A DNA stretch of 64,000 nucleotides, from NCBI GenBank assembly GCA_964449075.1, contig CAYVBJ010000006.1, forward strand, positions 76,709 to 140,708. The letters run 5' to 3'. The notes beneath the pieces are model-generated. The model saw only the letters and a list, made by a program, of their open reading frames with translations. It made no database searches and had not been told where the DNA came from. Made by a program: the position numbers and the translations under genes. Positions 7,967 through 17,180 of this stretch are shown in pieces (within the stretch, counting starts at the first letter, position 1; each line of letters starts with the position of its first letter). This DNA is from CAYVBJ01 sp964449075. Its GTDB lineage: Bacteria > Bacteroidota > Rhodothermia > Balneolales > Balneolaceae.

Positions 7967-9946
7967 ATGAGTTCTGAAGTAACAAATGAAAGTATGATCT
8001 CTGAAATCCATTCGAATAGAAAAGAACAACTGAAGCCGTTTCGTAAATACTTAAAATTGAAACATTCAGATTTTCTGAAAAAGAACAGTGATTTTGAAAA
8101 TAGATTTACAAAATGGTTCCCGGTATTTTTGGAAAATTACAGCATTTTGTTCGGACAGGATTCTGAGGTTGAAGGCCATCTTCTGAAAATTGTTGATAGA
8201 ATTGTTGAAGGTGTTAAATCACGTCCCGGCTGGCTTCTGAAAAAAGATATGGAGAGAGAGGAATCGGATTGGTATCAGCATCCCAATCTGATCGGCGCCA
8301 TGCTCTATGTTGATAAGTTTGCAGGCACATTCAGCGGTGTCGAAACGAAAGTGCCATACCTGAAGGAGCTTGGAATCAACTATCTTCATTTAATGCCATT
8401 TTACAAAACAATCGATGGTTTCAATGATGGGGGCTATGCCGTATCCGACTACCGGGAAACCCGGAAGGATCTGGGTTCTGTAGAAGACTTGCAAAAACTG
8501 GGCAGAATGCTTGATGAAAGCCAAATTGAACTGGTTGCCGATGTTGTTTTAAATCACACCTCTGATGAACATCCGTGGGCCAAAAAAGCGCTGGAAGGTG
8601 ATCAGCAGTATCAAAGCTATTTTCTGATGTTTGACAGTGAGGATGAGGTGCAGCAATATGAAAAATACCTGGTTGATGTATTTCCGGAATTTGCTCCCGG
8701 AAGTTTTACGTATAATGATGCACTTGATAAATGGATATGGACATCGTTCTACTCTTTTCAGTGGGATTTGAATTACAAGAATCCCGAGCTGTTCAATGCA
8801 ATGTTCAGTGAAATCCAGTTTGTTGCCAATCTTGGAGCAGGAGTGCTTAGAATGGATGCCGTTCCATTTACCTGGAAAGAGAAGGGTACATCATGTCAGA
8901 ACCTTCCCGAAGCACATACGTTATTGAGAGCTTACCGGGCACTTATGAGAATTACAGCGCCTTCAGTGGTTTTAAAATCTGAAGCGATTGTGAGTCCGGA
9001 AGAAATTATAAAATACCTGGGAACCGGGGGTTATGAAGGTTATGAATGCGATTTAGGCTATAACGCAACACTGATGAATCACATGTGGCATGCACTTGCA
9101 TGTCAAAACACCCATCTGTTGAGAACCACGCTTTCAAGATTGCCAAATGCACCGGGAACAGCGGCATGGATTAATTATGTGCGTTGCCATGACGATATAG
9201 GCTGGGGGATATCGGACGAAAATGCCGACGCTGTTGGTCAAACAGGATGGGAGACAAGAAGATTTTGCACAGATTTCTACAGCGGAAACCATGAGGGCAG
9301 CTTTGCGGAAGGATATGTATTCCAGCGGGATTCTCTGAGCGGCGAAGCTCGCATTTCGGGTACCGGTGCAGCACTTGCAGGTCTTCAAAAAGCACTGGTT
9401 GAGTCGGATGAGCAGGGGATTGAATTCTCCGTAAGAAGGCTGCTTCTTCTTTATAGCATAACCTACTTTTACAAGGGTATTCCACTGCTTTACATGGGCG
9501 AGGAGATTGGCCAATTCAATGATTTTTCCTATCTCAATATTCCGTACCGGCAGAAGGATAACCGGTGGGTACACCGGCCTGACATGGATTGGGAAAAAGC
9601 AGAATTGCGGAAAAAAGAAGGCACGGTTGAAAATAAGTTGTTTAACGGGCTCAAACAACTGGCTAAAATACGTAAACAGCAGCGGGCATTGCATAGTGCG
9701 GCAAATAATAAAATTCTGATACTTCCTTATGATTCAGTTTTCGCCATGGAAAGAGAAACTGAGGATAGCAGATTATTGATGCTGACTAATTTTTCTCAAC
9801 AGGATGTATATATTCAGAATCACGACTTGCCGGCAAATTGGCAAAATATGAGTATGAGGGAGCTTTTTTCTGACAAAAAACAGTCCGGTATCGAAACGAT
9901 ACAGTTGCCGCCGTATGGATTCAAATGGTTTGAACCTGATCTCTAA
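7967..9946 (+). CDS. Amylosucrase (GH13 subfamily 4)
   Basis: A 659-residue GH13 enzyme closely resembling amylosucrase, which transfers glucose from sucrose to a glucan and frees fructose. The family landmarks are in order: HLMPFYKTIDGFNDGGYAV, then DVVLNHTSDEHPWA, the nucleophile Asp297 in GVLRMDAVPF, the acid/base Glu339 in LKSEAIV, and His408-Asp409 in VRCHDDIGW as the transition-state stabiliser. The N-terminal helical domain (about 1-100) typical of amylosucrases is there. No signal peptide, so cytosolic. Sucrose hydrolase shares this fold and cannot be excluded, but both enzymes act on sucrose. The preceding fructokinase and following trehalase support a disaccharide-use operon. Confidence 0.87.
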   Translation: MSSEVTNESMISEIHSNRKEQLKPFRKYLKLKHSDFLKKNSDFENRFTKWFPVFLENYSILFGQDSEVEGHLLKIVDRIVEGVKSRPGWLLKKDMEREESDWYQHPNLIGAMLYVDKFAGTFSGVETKVPYLKELGINYLHLMPFYKTIDGFNDGGYAVSDYRETRKDLGSVEDLQKLGRMLDESQIELVADVVLNHTSDEHPWAKKALEGDQQYQSYFLMFDSEDEVQQYEKYLVDVFPEFAPGSFTYNDALDKWIWTSFYSFQWDLNYKNPELFNAMFSEIQFVANLGAGVLRMDAVPFTWKEKGTSCQNLPEAHTLLRAYRALMRITAPSVVLKSEAIVSPEEIIKYLGTGGYEGYECDLGYNATLMNHMWHALACQNTHLLRTTLSRLPNAPGTAAWINYVRCHDDIGWGISDENADAVGQTGWETRRFCTDFYSGNHEGSFAEGYVFQRDSLSGEARISGTGAALAGLQKALVESDEQGIEFSVRRLLLLYSITYFYKGIPLLYMGEEIGQFNDFSYLNIPYRQKDNRWVHRPDMDWEKAELRKKEGTVENKLFNGLKQLAKIRKQQRALHSAANNKILILPYDSVFAMERETEDSRLLMLTNFSQQDVYIQNHDLPANWQNMSMRELFSDKKQSGIETIQLPPYGFKWFEPDL

Positions 9947-9963
9947 AATATAAATATACACTC

Positions 9964-11193
9964 ATGACGCACCTGAAGGTTAAAATCTCACTTATTTTCA
10001 ATTATATCATTTTTGCAATTCTGCTAAACAGTGTCGGAATTGTAATCATGCGAATGATTAATGAGTACGGAATCCCTGAGGAGTCTGCTGCTGTTCTGGA
10101 GGCTTATAAGGATCTCTCAATTGCTATATTCTCTTTTGTAGTTGCATCCTTTATTCCCAGAATAGGTTATAAAGTGACAATGCTGATAGCACTTGTAATT
10201 ACAGCGGTTGCCTGTGTAGCTATGCCACTTGCAGGCGGCGGATTTTTAATGAGTAAAATTTTGTTTGCCGCTGTCGGCTTCAGTTTTGGCCTTGTTAAGG
10301 TATCTGTTTATTCAACGGTGGGGCTTGTTACGGAAGGTACAGATGAGCATGCCAGCTTCATGAGTACGCTTGAAGGTCTTTTTATGGTCGGTGTTTTAGG
10401 GGGATTTTGGATATTCGGATATTTCATCGATTCCAGTTTCTTTACCTGGCTCGATACATACTGGCTTTTGGCTGCTATAAGTGTGGGAGCTGCCATTCTG
10501 CTGGCTGTAACAGAACTGGATGAGAGTCAGGCTCAGCCGGAGGAAGAGTTTGATACTGTAAAGGATTTTATGAAGATGTTTTCACTACTGAAAGCACCGC
10601 TTGTTTTGATATTTATACTAAGCGCATTTTTCTATGTGTTTATAGAGCAGAGTATTCAAACATGGCTGCCAACTTTTAATAACAAAATATTGCTGCTTCC
10701 TGAGTCAGTGAGTGTATGGATGTCGAGCATATACCTGGGAGCCCTGGCCGTGGGCAGGCTGACCAGCGGCTGGGTAATGAAAAAAATAAGCTGGAATATT
10801 GTTTTGGGCGGATCTTTGGTTCTTGCATTTATTTTAGTTGTGCTGGTGCTGCCGTTAACGGAAGGAATTGAACCCGGAGCATACCAGGGGTTTGCAACTA
10901 TTCCGCTGGCTGCCTACCTGTTTCCGTTAATTGGATTTTGTATTGCGCCTATCTACCCGACATTAAATTCAACCGTACTGAGTAAACTTCCAAAACCAAG
11001 GCAGAGTCCGATGACCGGGCTGATTGTCATATTTTCTGCGCTTGGCGGCACCGCCGGATCGATAATTACAGGTGTTATTTTTGGACAGTTCAGCGGTCAG
11101 TATGCCTTTTATTTCACACTTGTTCCGATAACAATTGTCTTTTTATTACTTTTCCCTTATAAACGATTAATCGAAACTTTTTCAATGGATTAA
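9964..11193 (+). CDS. MFS transporter, probable sugar transporter
   Basis: A 409-residue major facilitator protein with about 12 hydrophobic helices and a central cytoplasmic loop near residues 180-205 (acidic, ESQAQPEEEFD). It lies 17 bases after amylosucrase and 6 bases before trehalase, so it is very likely co-transcribed with them. A role in uptake or export of a sugar or sugar product is inferred from that setting only. I recognise no substrate-specific motif. The operon thus has two secondary transporters of different families, which may handle two substrates (for example sucrose and trehalose). Confidence 0.8.
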   Translation: MTHLKVKISLIFNYIIFAILLNSVGIVIMRMINEYGIPEESAAVLEAYKDLSIAIFSFVVASFIPRIGYKVTMLIALVITAVACVAMPLAGGGFLMSKILFAAVGFSFGLVKVSVYSTVGLVTEGTDEHASFMSTLEGLFMVGVLGGFWIFGYFIDSSFFTWLDTYWLLAAISVGAAILLAVTELDESQAQPEEEFDTVKDFMKMFSLLKAPLVLIFILSAFFYVFIEQSIQTWLPTFNNKILLLPESVSVWMSSIYLGALAVGRLTSGWVMKKISWNIVLGGSLVLAFILVVLVLPLTEGIEPGAYQGFATIPLAAYLFPLIGFCIAPIYPTLNSTVLSKLPKPRQSPMTGLIVIFSALGGTAGSIITGVIFGQFSGQYAFYFTLVPITIVFLLLFPYKRLIETFSMD

Positions 11194-11199
11194 GATTTT

Positions 11200-12714
11200 A
11201 TGACAGGAAAGAAAAAAAATATTCAAACAGAGGGAGCACTTTTCGAAGCTGTTCAAAGCAGCGGCATTTTTGATGATTCTAAATTTTTTGTTGACGCAAC
11301 TCCAAAGCGAAAACCTGAATTAATAATAAAAGAGTGGGAATCACTTAGATCAAATGCTGATTTTGATCTGAAACTGTTCGTGCGCGAAAATTTTCAGCTT
11401 CCGGGAACAGGGACAGAAGAGAAAATACCTGAGTCTGAAAATATGCGTGAACATATCAGGAAATTATGGCCGCATTTGTTCAGGGAATCACACCGGGAGA
11501 CCAATCCGGACAGTTCGCTGATTACGCTTCCGCATCCGTACGTAGTGCCGGGCGGTCGATTCAGGGAGATTTACTACTGGGACAGTTATTTTACGTCACT
11601 CGGCCTTGCGGCAGATGGCCATCCTGATATGGTTTTATCGATGGTGAAAAATTTCGATTTTTTGATTCAGGAGTATGGACATATTCCCAACGGAAACAGG
11701 ATTTATTACCTGAGCAGATCACAGCCACCTTTTTTTGCAGCGATGGTGAAACTTGTTGAAATCCATTTTGGGAAAGAGGAAATTGAAAAGTTTTTGCCAT
11801 CCCTTGTTAAAGAGTACAGGTTCTGGATGGATGATCCGGGAAATAAAGGAAGAAGATCAGTTCCTGTTCACGGTGATTTTACTCTCAACCGATACTGGGA
11901 TGATAATCCGCAGCCCCGGCAGGAATCATGGATTGAAGATGTAGAAACAGCAGCCGTTTCTCCGAATGAGGAAAAATCTGCAGTATACCTGGATATTCGT
12001 GCAGCAGCAGAATCGGGCTGGGACTTTACAAGCCGTTGGTTTTCTGATAAACAATCGATTCGAACAGTAGAAACCACAAATATTCTGCCGGTTGATCTCA
12101 ATACGCTCTTGTGGTCTCTTGAATCGCAGTTATCATTATGGTATAAAGATTTTGGGAAAGATGAAGACGCTGAAAAGTACGCTGTAAAAGCAGCTCTCAG
12201 GAAAACAGCTATGAATAAATTGATGTGGAACGAGTCGCAAGGATTTTTCTTTGATTATCATATGCAAAAGGATTGCCAGACTGATGTCTGGAGCCTGGCT
12301 TCTGTCTATCCGTTATATTTTGGATTTGCTACACCAGTCCAGGCAAAAAGTGTTGCTGATCATCTTGGAAAAAAGTTTTTAAAGACTGGCGGACTTCTTA
12401 CTACTCTTAATAACACCGGCGAACAATGGGATTCACCCAATGGCTGGGCACCGTTGCAGTGGCTTGCATACCAGGGATTGCGAAATTACGGGCATGATGC
12501 ACTTGCAGAAAAAATAGCTCTGAACTGGATAAAGGTTAATGAAGAGGTCTTCAGCAGAACAGGAAAAATGGTGGAAAAATATAATGTAATGGATCTTAGC
12601 CAGGAAGGCGGAGGCGGGGAATACCCTCTTCAGGACGGTTTTGGCTGGTCGAATGGAGTTGCAGCTGTATTAATTGATGACATTGAAAGCCCGGCAGGCC
12701 CTCCTGATATATAG
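11200..12714 (+). CDS. Trehalase (GH37), cytosolic
   Basis: A 504-residue GH37 enzyme that hydrolyses trehalose to two glucose molecules. Both family signatures are present: PGGRFREIYYWDSYF from residue 117, and QWDSPNGWAPLQW from residue 409. A glycine-rich GGGGEYPLQDGFGWSNGV lies near the C-terminus, as in TreA/TreF. No signal peptide is visible, so it acts on imported trehalose in the cytosol. It is the last gene of the sugar operon. It ends 6 bases before the end of the convergent SPOR lipoprotein gene, with no obvious terminator between. Confidence 0.92.
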   Translation: MTGKKKNIQTEGALFEAVQSSGIFDDSKFFVDATPKRKPELIIKEWESLRSNADFDLKLFVRENFQLPGTGTEEKIPESENMREHIRKLWPHLFRESHRETNPDSSLITLPHPYVVPGGRFREIYYWDSYFTSLGLAADGHPDMVLSMVKNFDFLIQEYGHIPNGNRIYYLSRSQPPFFAAMVKLVEIHFGKEEIEKFLPSLVKEYRFWMDDPGNKGRRSVPVHGDFTLNRYWDDNPQPRQESWIEDVETAAVSPNEEKSAVYLDIRAAAESGWDFTSRWFSDKQSIRTVETTNILPVDLNTLLWSLESQLSLWYKDFGKDEDAEKYAVKAALRKTAMNKLMWNESQGFFFDYHMQKDCQTDVWSLASVYPLYFGFATPVQAKSVADHLGKKFLKTGGLLTTLNNTGEQWDSPNGWAPLQWLAYQGLRNYGHDALAEKIALNWIKVNEEVFSRTGKMVEKYNVMDLSQEGGGGEYPLQDGFGWSNGVAAVLIDDIESPAGPPDI

Positions 12715-12720
12715 AGTGAA

Positions 12721-13221
12721 TCAGAGAGATACCGATTCGGGCCTTGGCACATCCAGCCTGGAAATCCAGGCATTTGTTTCATAATCTTCCATCACTTTAT
12801 TCTTCAGTCTTTCGGCCATCTCTTCCGTAGCAAAACGCCCTATACGGATACGGTACCAAATATTTCCAGACTCTTCATTTCCGACTTCTACCACCCTGGC
12901 ATTTTCAAAGCCGCGTTCTTGCCAGGTCAGTAATTTTTTTTCGGCTTTAACTTCCGATCTCCATGCTTCTACCTGTACCGTATAATCTCCATCCTCATCA
13001 TATGTGATGCGCTGCTCTTCCATAACTTTGGCAATGCTGTCGCGCCGCACCATTTCCAGGCTGTCTCTGCGAAATTCTTCCAGCTCTGCCTGGCGAACCT
13101 GTTCAAGCGAATCCTGCCGTGCCTGTTCCTGCTGCCTCAGTTCTTCCTCACTCGGTCCGCAAGCTTGAAGTAAAATAATTGTAAAAATGGAAATAGAAAT
13201 GTACGTAAGCCAAAGTTTCAT
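12721..13221 (-). CDS. SPOR-domain lipoprotein
   Basis: A 166-residue lipoprotein. The signal peptide ends at LLQAC (Cys21). A charged Glu/Arg/Gln-rich helical stretch follows (about 25-75, repeated RRDSLEMVRRDSIAK-like blocks), probably a coiled coil. Then comes a SPOR domain (about 80-160) with YTVQVEAW and YRIRIGRFATEEMAERLK. SPOR domains bind denuded peptidoglycan glycan strands, so a role at the division septum or cell wall is likely. It is a single-gene unit, divergent from the ABC ATPase. Confidence 0.85.
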   Translation of the reverse strand: MKLWLTYISISIFTIILLQACGPSEEELRQQEQARQDSLEQVRQAELEEFRRDSLEMVRRDSIAKVMEEQRITYDEDGDYTVQVEAWRSEVKAEKKLLTWQERGFENARVVEVGNEESGNIWYRIRIGRFATEEMAERLKNKVMEDYETNAWISRLDVPRPESVSL

Positions 13222-13427
13222 AGATCAAATGTTTGTTGTGGTATCTCCCAAATGTATAACTTGTCGTGGTTTTAACAAAAATTTAATTCTTTTCTAATTC
13301 TTTTCGAAATTATTTAGCACTCTTTTTAATTACCAGATCATTCTATTTATTTGCTGGCAGATTTATCTTATTTTAAATAGACTGAATTTAAATAGTGAAT
13401 TTAATATTCTTGTGGTAAATACTTTAC

Positions 13428-14477
13428 ATGAGTGAGCTTCTTTTAAAAGTAAATAATCTTATAAAATCATTTGAAGACGGAAAGCCGGTGGTCAATAAGG
13501 CTGATTTCTCCGTTTTCAAAGACGAGATTTTTGCACTTCTTGGCCCGAGCGGTTGTGGTAAAACAACCACTCTTCGGTGTATTGCAGGGTTTGAGCATCC
13601 TGATGAGGGAAAAATATTTTTTGAAGACCGGCTTCTTTCATCATCTGATACTCATGTTGCACCACAGGACAGGGGAATCGGTTTTGTATTTCAGGATTAT
13701 GCACTTTTTCCCCATATGACAGCACTTGATAATGTTGCGTTCGGTCTGAAATTGTTACCAAAACACAAGAGAAAAGTATTTGCAGAAGAGGTTTTATGCC
13801 GCACCGGAATGGGGGATTATAAGAACAGAACTCCTTCTGAATTATCCGGCGGGCAGCAGCAAAGGGTTGCGCTTGCGAGAGCAATTGCACCTGAACCAAG
13901 CCTGATTTTGCTGGATGAGCCATTTTCTAACCTGGATGCCATACTGCGTGATGCTACACGGAAAGAGGTAAGGTCAATATTGAAAAAAGCAGGCATGAGT
14001 GCCATTTTGGTAACACACGACCAGGAAGAAGCCCTCTCATTTGCCGACAGAATAGGGGTGATGAATGAGGGAACAATTCAGCAAATAGGCACACCTGAAG
14101 AGGTCTATTACAAGCCACGGACCAAGTTTGTAGCGAAATTTCTTGGACGCACAAATCTGTTTCGCGGAAATGTAAAACACAAAGATGAAATTGAGACATC
14201 TATCGGGCCTATTAAGCTAAATCGGGTGGCAGATGGGAAAATCACCTGTTCCATCCGGCCGGAACATCTTACCATTGAAAAAGCAAATGGCAGTTCAGAA
14301 GAGTCCGAGTCCGGTATTATTGTAGCCCGTGAGTTCAAAGGGCACGATATCACCTACCAGGTCGATTTCAAAGGCGAACGGTTTATTGTTCATACAGACA
14401 ACCGGCTGCTGTTCGAACCCGATCAGAATGTACTGCTTAAACCCCTTGAACCTGCCGTGGTGCTCGATGATGACTAA
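13428..14477 (+). CDS. ABC transporter ATPase of the FbpC/PotA/UgpC type
   Basis: A 349-residue nucleotide-binding subunit. Walker A GPSGCGKTT (about 38-46), signature LSGGQQQRVALARA, Walker B LILLDEPFSNLD and the switch His in LVTHDQEEA are all intact. The C-terminal 120 residues form a TOBE-type domain (IRPEHLTIE and following), as in ATPases for iron(III), spermidine/putrescine or sugars. No permease or binding protein lies beside it, so it is an orphan here: the neighbours are a divergent SPOR lipoprotein and a convergent monohaem protein. Its partners must be elsewhere in the genome, or shared. The substrate is unknown. Confidence 0.87.
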   Translation: MSELLLKVNNLIKSFEDGKPVVNKADFSVFKDEIFALLGPSGCGKTTTLRCIAGFEHPDEGKIFFEDRLLSSSDTHVAPQDRGIGFVFQDYALFPHMTALDNVAFGLKLLPKHKRKVFAEEVLCRTGMGDYKNRTPSELSGGQQQRVALARAIAPEPSLILLDEPFSNLDAILRDATRKEVRSILKKAGMSAILVTHDQEEALSFADRIGVMNEGTIQQIGTPEEVYYKPRTKFVAKFLGRTNLFRGNVKHKDEIETSIGPIKLNRVADGKITCSIRPEHLTIEKANGSSEESESGIIVAREFKGHDITYQVDFKGERFIVHTDNRLLFEPDQNVLLKPLEPAVVLDDD

Positions 14478-14662
14478 GCCGGAGCCAGAGCGTTTAGAGA
14501 TTTCATCAGCGGGATTCTACCGAGAAATATACTCTTCGGTTTTGCTCTCGCGGAGTGTCGCAGATTTTACCGCTGAGTTCCGCTGATGTAACACAGATTT
14601 TCGCAGAGTGGGCACTTGGAAAAGCAATCAAATTTGAAAATCAGGCAGAGAATGCGACCCAC
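14478..14662. repeat. Degenerate dispersed intergenic repeat
   Basis: The convergent gap holds degenerate copies of the GCGGAGTGTCGCAGA / CCGCTGAGTTCCGCTGA type seen in other gaps of this window. No gene is visible in it. Confidence 0.4.
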
Positions 14663-15151
14663 TCAGTTTGAAGGAGAAAAATCCTGGTTAAACGGATTTT
14701 CTTCGGGGTTCACTTCCCTGAGTTTGATGTAGCCATGTTCAGTAGCTTTGTGGCAGTTGTTGCAGCTCTGAATCAGAAGTGACGCACTCTCTCTGATCTC
14801 ATCCGCAGAGCCATTATTCAGTGTGGCTTCGGCCTGTTCCACCGCCGGCAGAAACATCGTTTCGGCAAGGCTTGATACCGGGTGCCCGTCATACTCCTCG
14901 ATATTCTCAATAATTTCCTCACTCACCTCTTCCAGTTCGTGGAGGTAAAACCCTGCAAGTTCACGGTTGTTCTCTAAAACGGACAAGTTGTATTTATGCA
15001 TATATGGTTGCATGGTTCCCATAAGTTGATGAAGGGCAGGGGTGGTGTCGTCAGTGGCAGTCTTGCCGGAATCAAACAGCGTTAAGAGCATGAAATTAAA
15101 AGCAACAAAGCCGGCAAGAATTACTACATTTAACCTGGTTTTAGAATTCAT
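14663..15151 (-). CDS. Membrane-anchored monohaem c-type cytochrome-like protein
   Basis: A 162-residue protein with an N-terminal membrane anchor (about 8-26) and an otherwise helical body. A single CNNCH haem-attachment motif lies near residue 133, following SASLLIQS. The C-terminal position of the CxxCH in a four-helix-like protein resembles cytochrome c-prime-type domains, although the sequence match is weak. It would sit on the periplasmic side. No other respiratory gene is next to it. The following gene, on the opposite strand, is a UbiA-like membrane protein. Confidence 0.7.
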   Translation of the reverse strand: MNSKTRLNVVILAGFVAFNFMLLTLFDSGKTATDDTTPALHQLMGTMQPYMHKYNLSVLENNRELAGFYLHELEEVSEEIIENIEEYDGHPVSSLAETMFLPAVEQAEATLNNGSADEIRESASLLIQSCNNCHKATEHGYIKLREVNPEENPFNQDFSPSN

Positions 15152-15351
15152 AATCGTTGATTTTATTGTGTATCTAATATTTGCAAGTTTCCGGAGGAAT
15201 TGTTGATCTAATACCTGTTAAATAAGGTTTCAATGTAAATTACCCGGTGACTCATTTCACGTAGTTTTGGCATTAGTTTGGATTAAATCTAAATTAGGAA
15301 ATATATCTGTTCGATGACACCGTCTTTTAAGGGTAAAGCACAATGTAAAGG

Positions 15352-16218
15352 ATGAAAACCTGCCTCCGTGCAATCCGGAAACTGATCGATTTCACAACAA
15401 AGAGCAGTCTGTTGATCGCAGTAGCTGCAGCAGGCTTTCTGTATTCGGCCTATCTTCAGTTATCACTTAATCCGGACTGGTATCTGATTCTTATTGTTGG
15501 TTTTGCAACCCTCTTCATGTATAACCAGCAAAAACTGCTTGGGATGATAATGTTCGTGAAAGGTCACAGCCTGTTCAGCAAGCCGGTATTTATCCAATTA
15601 CTTGCCGGAACACTATTATCAGCAATGGCACTGGGTATCAGCCTGATGTTTGCTGATTTGGAGATTATTTTATGGCTGATTATTCCGGCTCTGTTTTCTG
15701 TGTTATATGCGGCCCCGGTTTTTCCCTACCGGGGGATAAAAATTGCAATCAGGGGATATCCATATGTAAAGATTTACCTGATCCTGTTCGTCTGGATGTG
15801 GGTGACGGCCGTCATGCCGTGGGGATTAACCGGAACTCAATTCAGTGCCGACTTCATCCTCTTCTTTTTTCAGAGAGCTCTTTTTCTGATGGCAATCCTG
15901 ATTCCGTTTGATATCCGGGACCTCCAGACCGATTTTACATTTCAGCGAACAATCCCGCAGATGATGGGAGTTGAACCATCCAAAAAGCTTGCACTGCTGA
16001 TGATGGCCGGCTATGCAATTGTTGCCATTAGCCGGTGGCATGCGGAAGGTATCGGCTCAGGAGTACTAGCCGGGCTCCTGGCTACCGGCGCCGCGGGCAC
16101 AATCCTGATACGATACACTGATGAGCAGAAGCCGGGTGCCTGGTTCACCTTCCTGATCGACTCCCTGCTCTGGCTGCAGCCGGTTTTGATTTTATTAGGG
16201 GAGAGGATTTTGGGGTGA
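15352..16218 (+). CDS. UbiA-like prenyltransferase family membrane protein
   Basis: A 288-residue protein with about eight hydrophobic helices. The segment IPFDIRDLQTDFTFQRTIP near residues 183-200 has the DxxDxxxD pattern of the second aspartate motif of UbiA-type prenyltransferases. The first motif (normally NDxxDxxxD) is not recognisable: the matching position reads LFMYNQQKLLG. The protein is therefore a divergent family member that may not be an active prenyltransferase. It has its own upstream gap and appears monocistronic. Confidence 0.6.
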   Translation: MKTCLRAIRKLIDFTTKSSLLIAVAAAGFLYSAYLQLSLNPDWYLILIVGFATLFMYNQQKLLGMIMFVKGHSLFSKPVFIQLLAGTLLSAMALGISLMFADLEIILWLIIPALFSVLYAAPVFPYRGIKIAIRGYPYVKIYLILFVWMWVTAVMPWGLTGTQFSADFILFFFQRALFLMAILIPFDIRDLQTDFTFQRTIPQMMGVEPSKKLALLMMAGYAIVAISRWHAEGIGSGVLAGLLATGAAGTILIRYTDEQKPGAWFTFLIDSLLWLQPVLILLGERILG

Positions 16219-16290
16219 GGGAAAGTTGGCTTTTGGCTCTCAGCGATCAGCTATCGGCAATTGGCTGACAGCCGACAAGCCAAACCTAAC

Positions 16291-16566
16291 CTATAACCCT
16301 CCGAACAGTCTCTGCCAGAACTCCCTGCCGAACAATCTTGCAAGGAAACTAAACGAGATAACGCCAAAACCGAGTGCGATCCAGGTATATAGTTCAACCG
16401 TTTCAAGTCCGTACCAGAATACACGTGTCCCCACCAGGGTGAAAAAGATAAGCCCTTTTACAAGACCGGCTATAAAATTGCGCCTGTCAACGCGTTTTTG
16501 ATTTTTGAACTCTTCTTCGGCGGGTATTTTAATGTTCTTGGTCAAAACGATCTGAGCTGTCAACAA
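16291..16566 (-). CDS. Small two-helix membrane protein, function unknown
   Basis: A 91-residue protein with a basic N-terminal third (EEEFKNQKRVDRRNFIAG) and two hydrophobic helices (about 35-52 and 58-78), ending in an amphipathic FGREFWQRLFGGL. Only TTG codons are available as starts, the outer one at 16566. I do not recognise a family. Coding is supported by the clear membrane topology. It is convergent with the UbiA-like gene. Confidence 0.5.
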   Translation of the reverse strand: MLTAQIVLTKNIKIPAEEEFKNQKRVDRRNFIAGLVKGLIFFTLVGTRVFWYGLETVELYTWIALGFGVISFSFLARLFGREFWQRLFGGL

Positions 16567-16733
16567 ATATTAAATTATCCGTAGAAGATTTTAAATATGG
16601 GCAAAAAATTTAACCATTTTCCATGGAGGTATTCCGACCTTCAACTTATAGCCTTCAACAAAAAAATGTGAGTGGAATTACATTTCTATACACTCAATAT
16701 CTTCTGTAAAATCAAAAAACACAAATCATCCTC

Positions 16734-16973
16734 GAGACCCCGCCCGGACTTCCCGATAAAAAGCATCGGGATAAACTTCTCGTCCGGAATTGCAATCTTA
16801 GAGAGATTAAAGGAGATTGGCAGTGGCAAAATATAATTAGTAGAGAGACCCCGCCCGGACTTCCCGATAAAAAGCAATCGGGATAAACTTCTCGTCCGGA
16901 ATCTCACATACAGAGAGAAAAAAGAGACTGCCAATTGCTAAATCTAAAACATAAAAGAGACCCCGCCCGGACT
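16734..16973. repeat. Three direct copies of the tRNA-Arg 3' end at 111-112 bp spacing
   Basis: A 17-base string equal to the 3' end of tRNA-Arg plus two flanking bases occurs at 16734-16750, 16845-16861 and, within the tRNA gene itself, at 16957-16973. The first two copies are followed by an almost identical 40-41 base segment containing a CCCGAT/ATCGGG hairpin (16752-16770 in the first copy), with one base of indel between them. The spacers after each copy also look related. The array is a tandem duplication of the tRNA 3' end with its flank. Confidence 0.8.
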
Positions 16974-17030
16974 CGAACCGGGATCTAGAGCTTAGGAGGC
17001 TCTCGTTCTGTCCTGTTGAACTACAGGGTC
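16959..17030 (-). tRNA. tRNA-Arg (anticodon CCT)
   Basis: A 72-base cloverleaf on the minus strand. The acceptor stem pairs GACCCTG with CGGGGTC (one G-T pair), the anticodon stem is AGAGC/GCTCT around the loop CTCCTAA giving anticodon CCT, and the T arm contains GGTTCGAGTCC. CCA is not encoded. The base after the acceptor stem is T, unusual as a discriminator. Confidence 0.93.
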
Positions 17031-17180
17031 TTGGGTTGGTGAGGATTGTCTTCTCAATTTAAGGAAAATAAGGTAACGCTTTTTGTAAAACCGTAAAAGA
17101 GTGGATTTCTGAAACGTAAAATGCGTTTACCACGTATGATTCGTTAAACAGACTGATTTATCACCATTATTCAGATTTTT

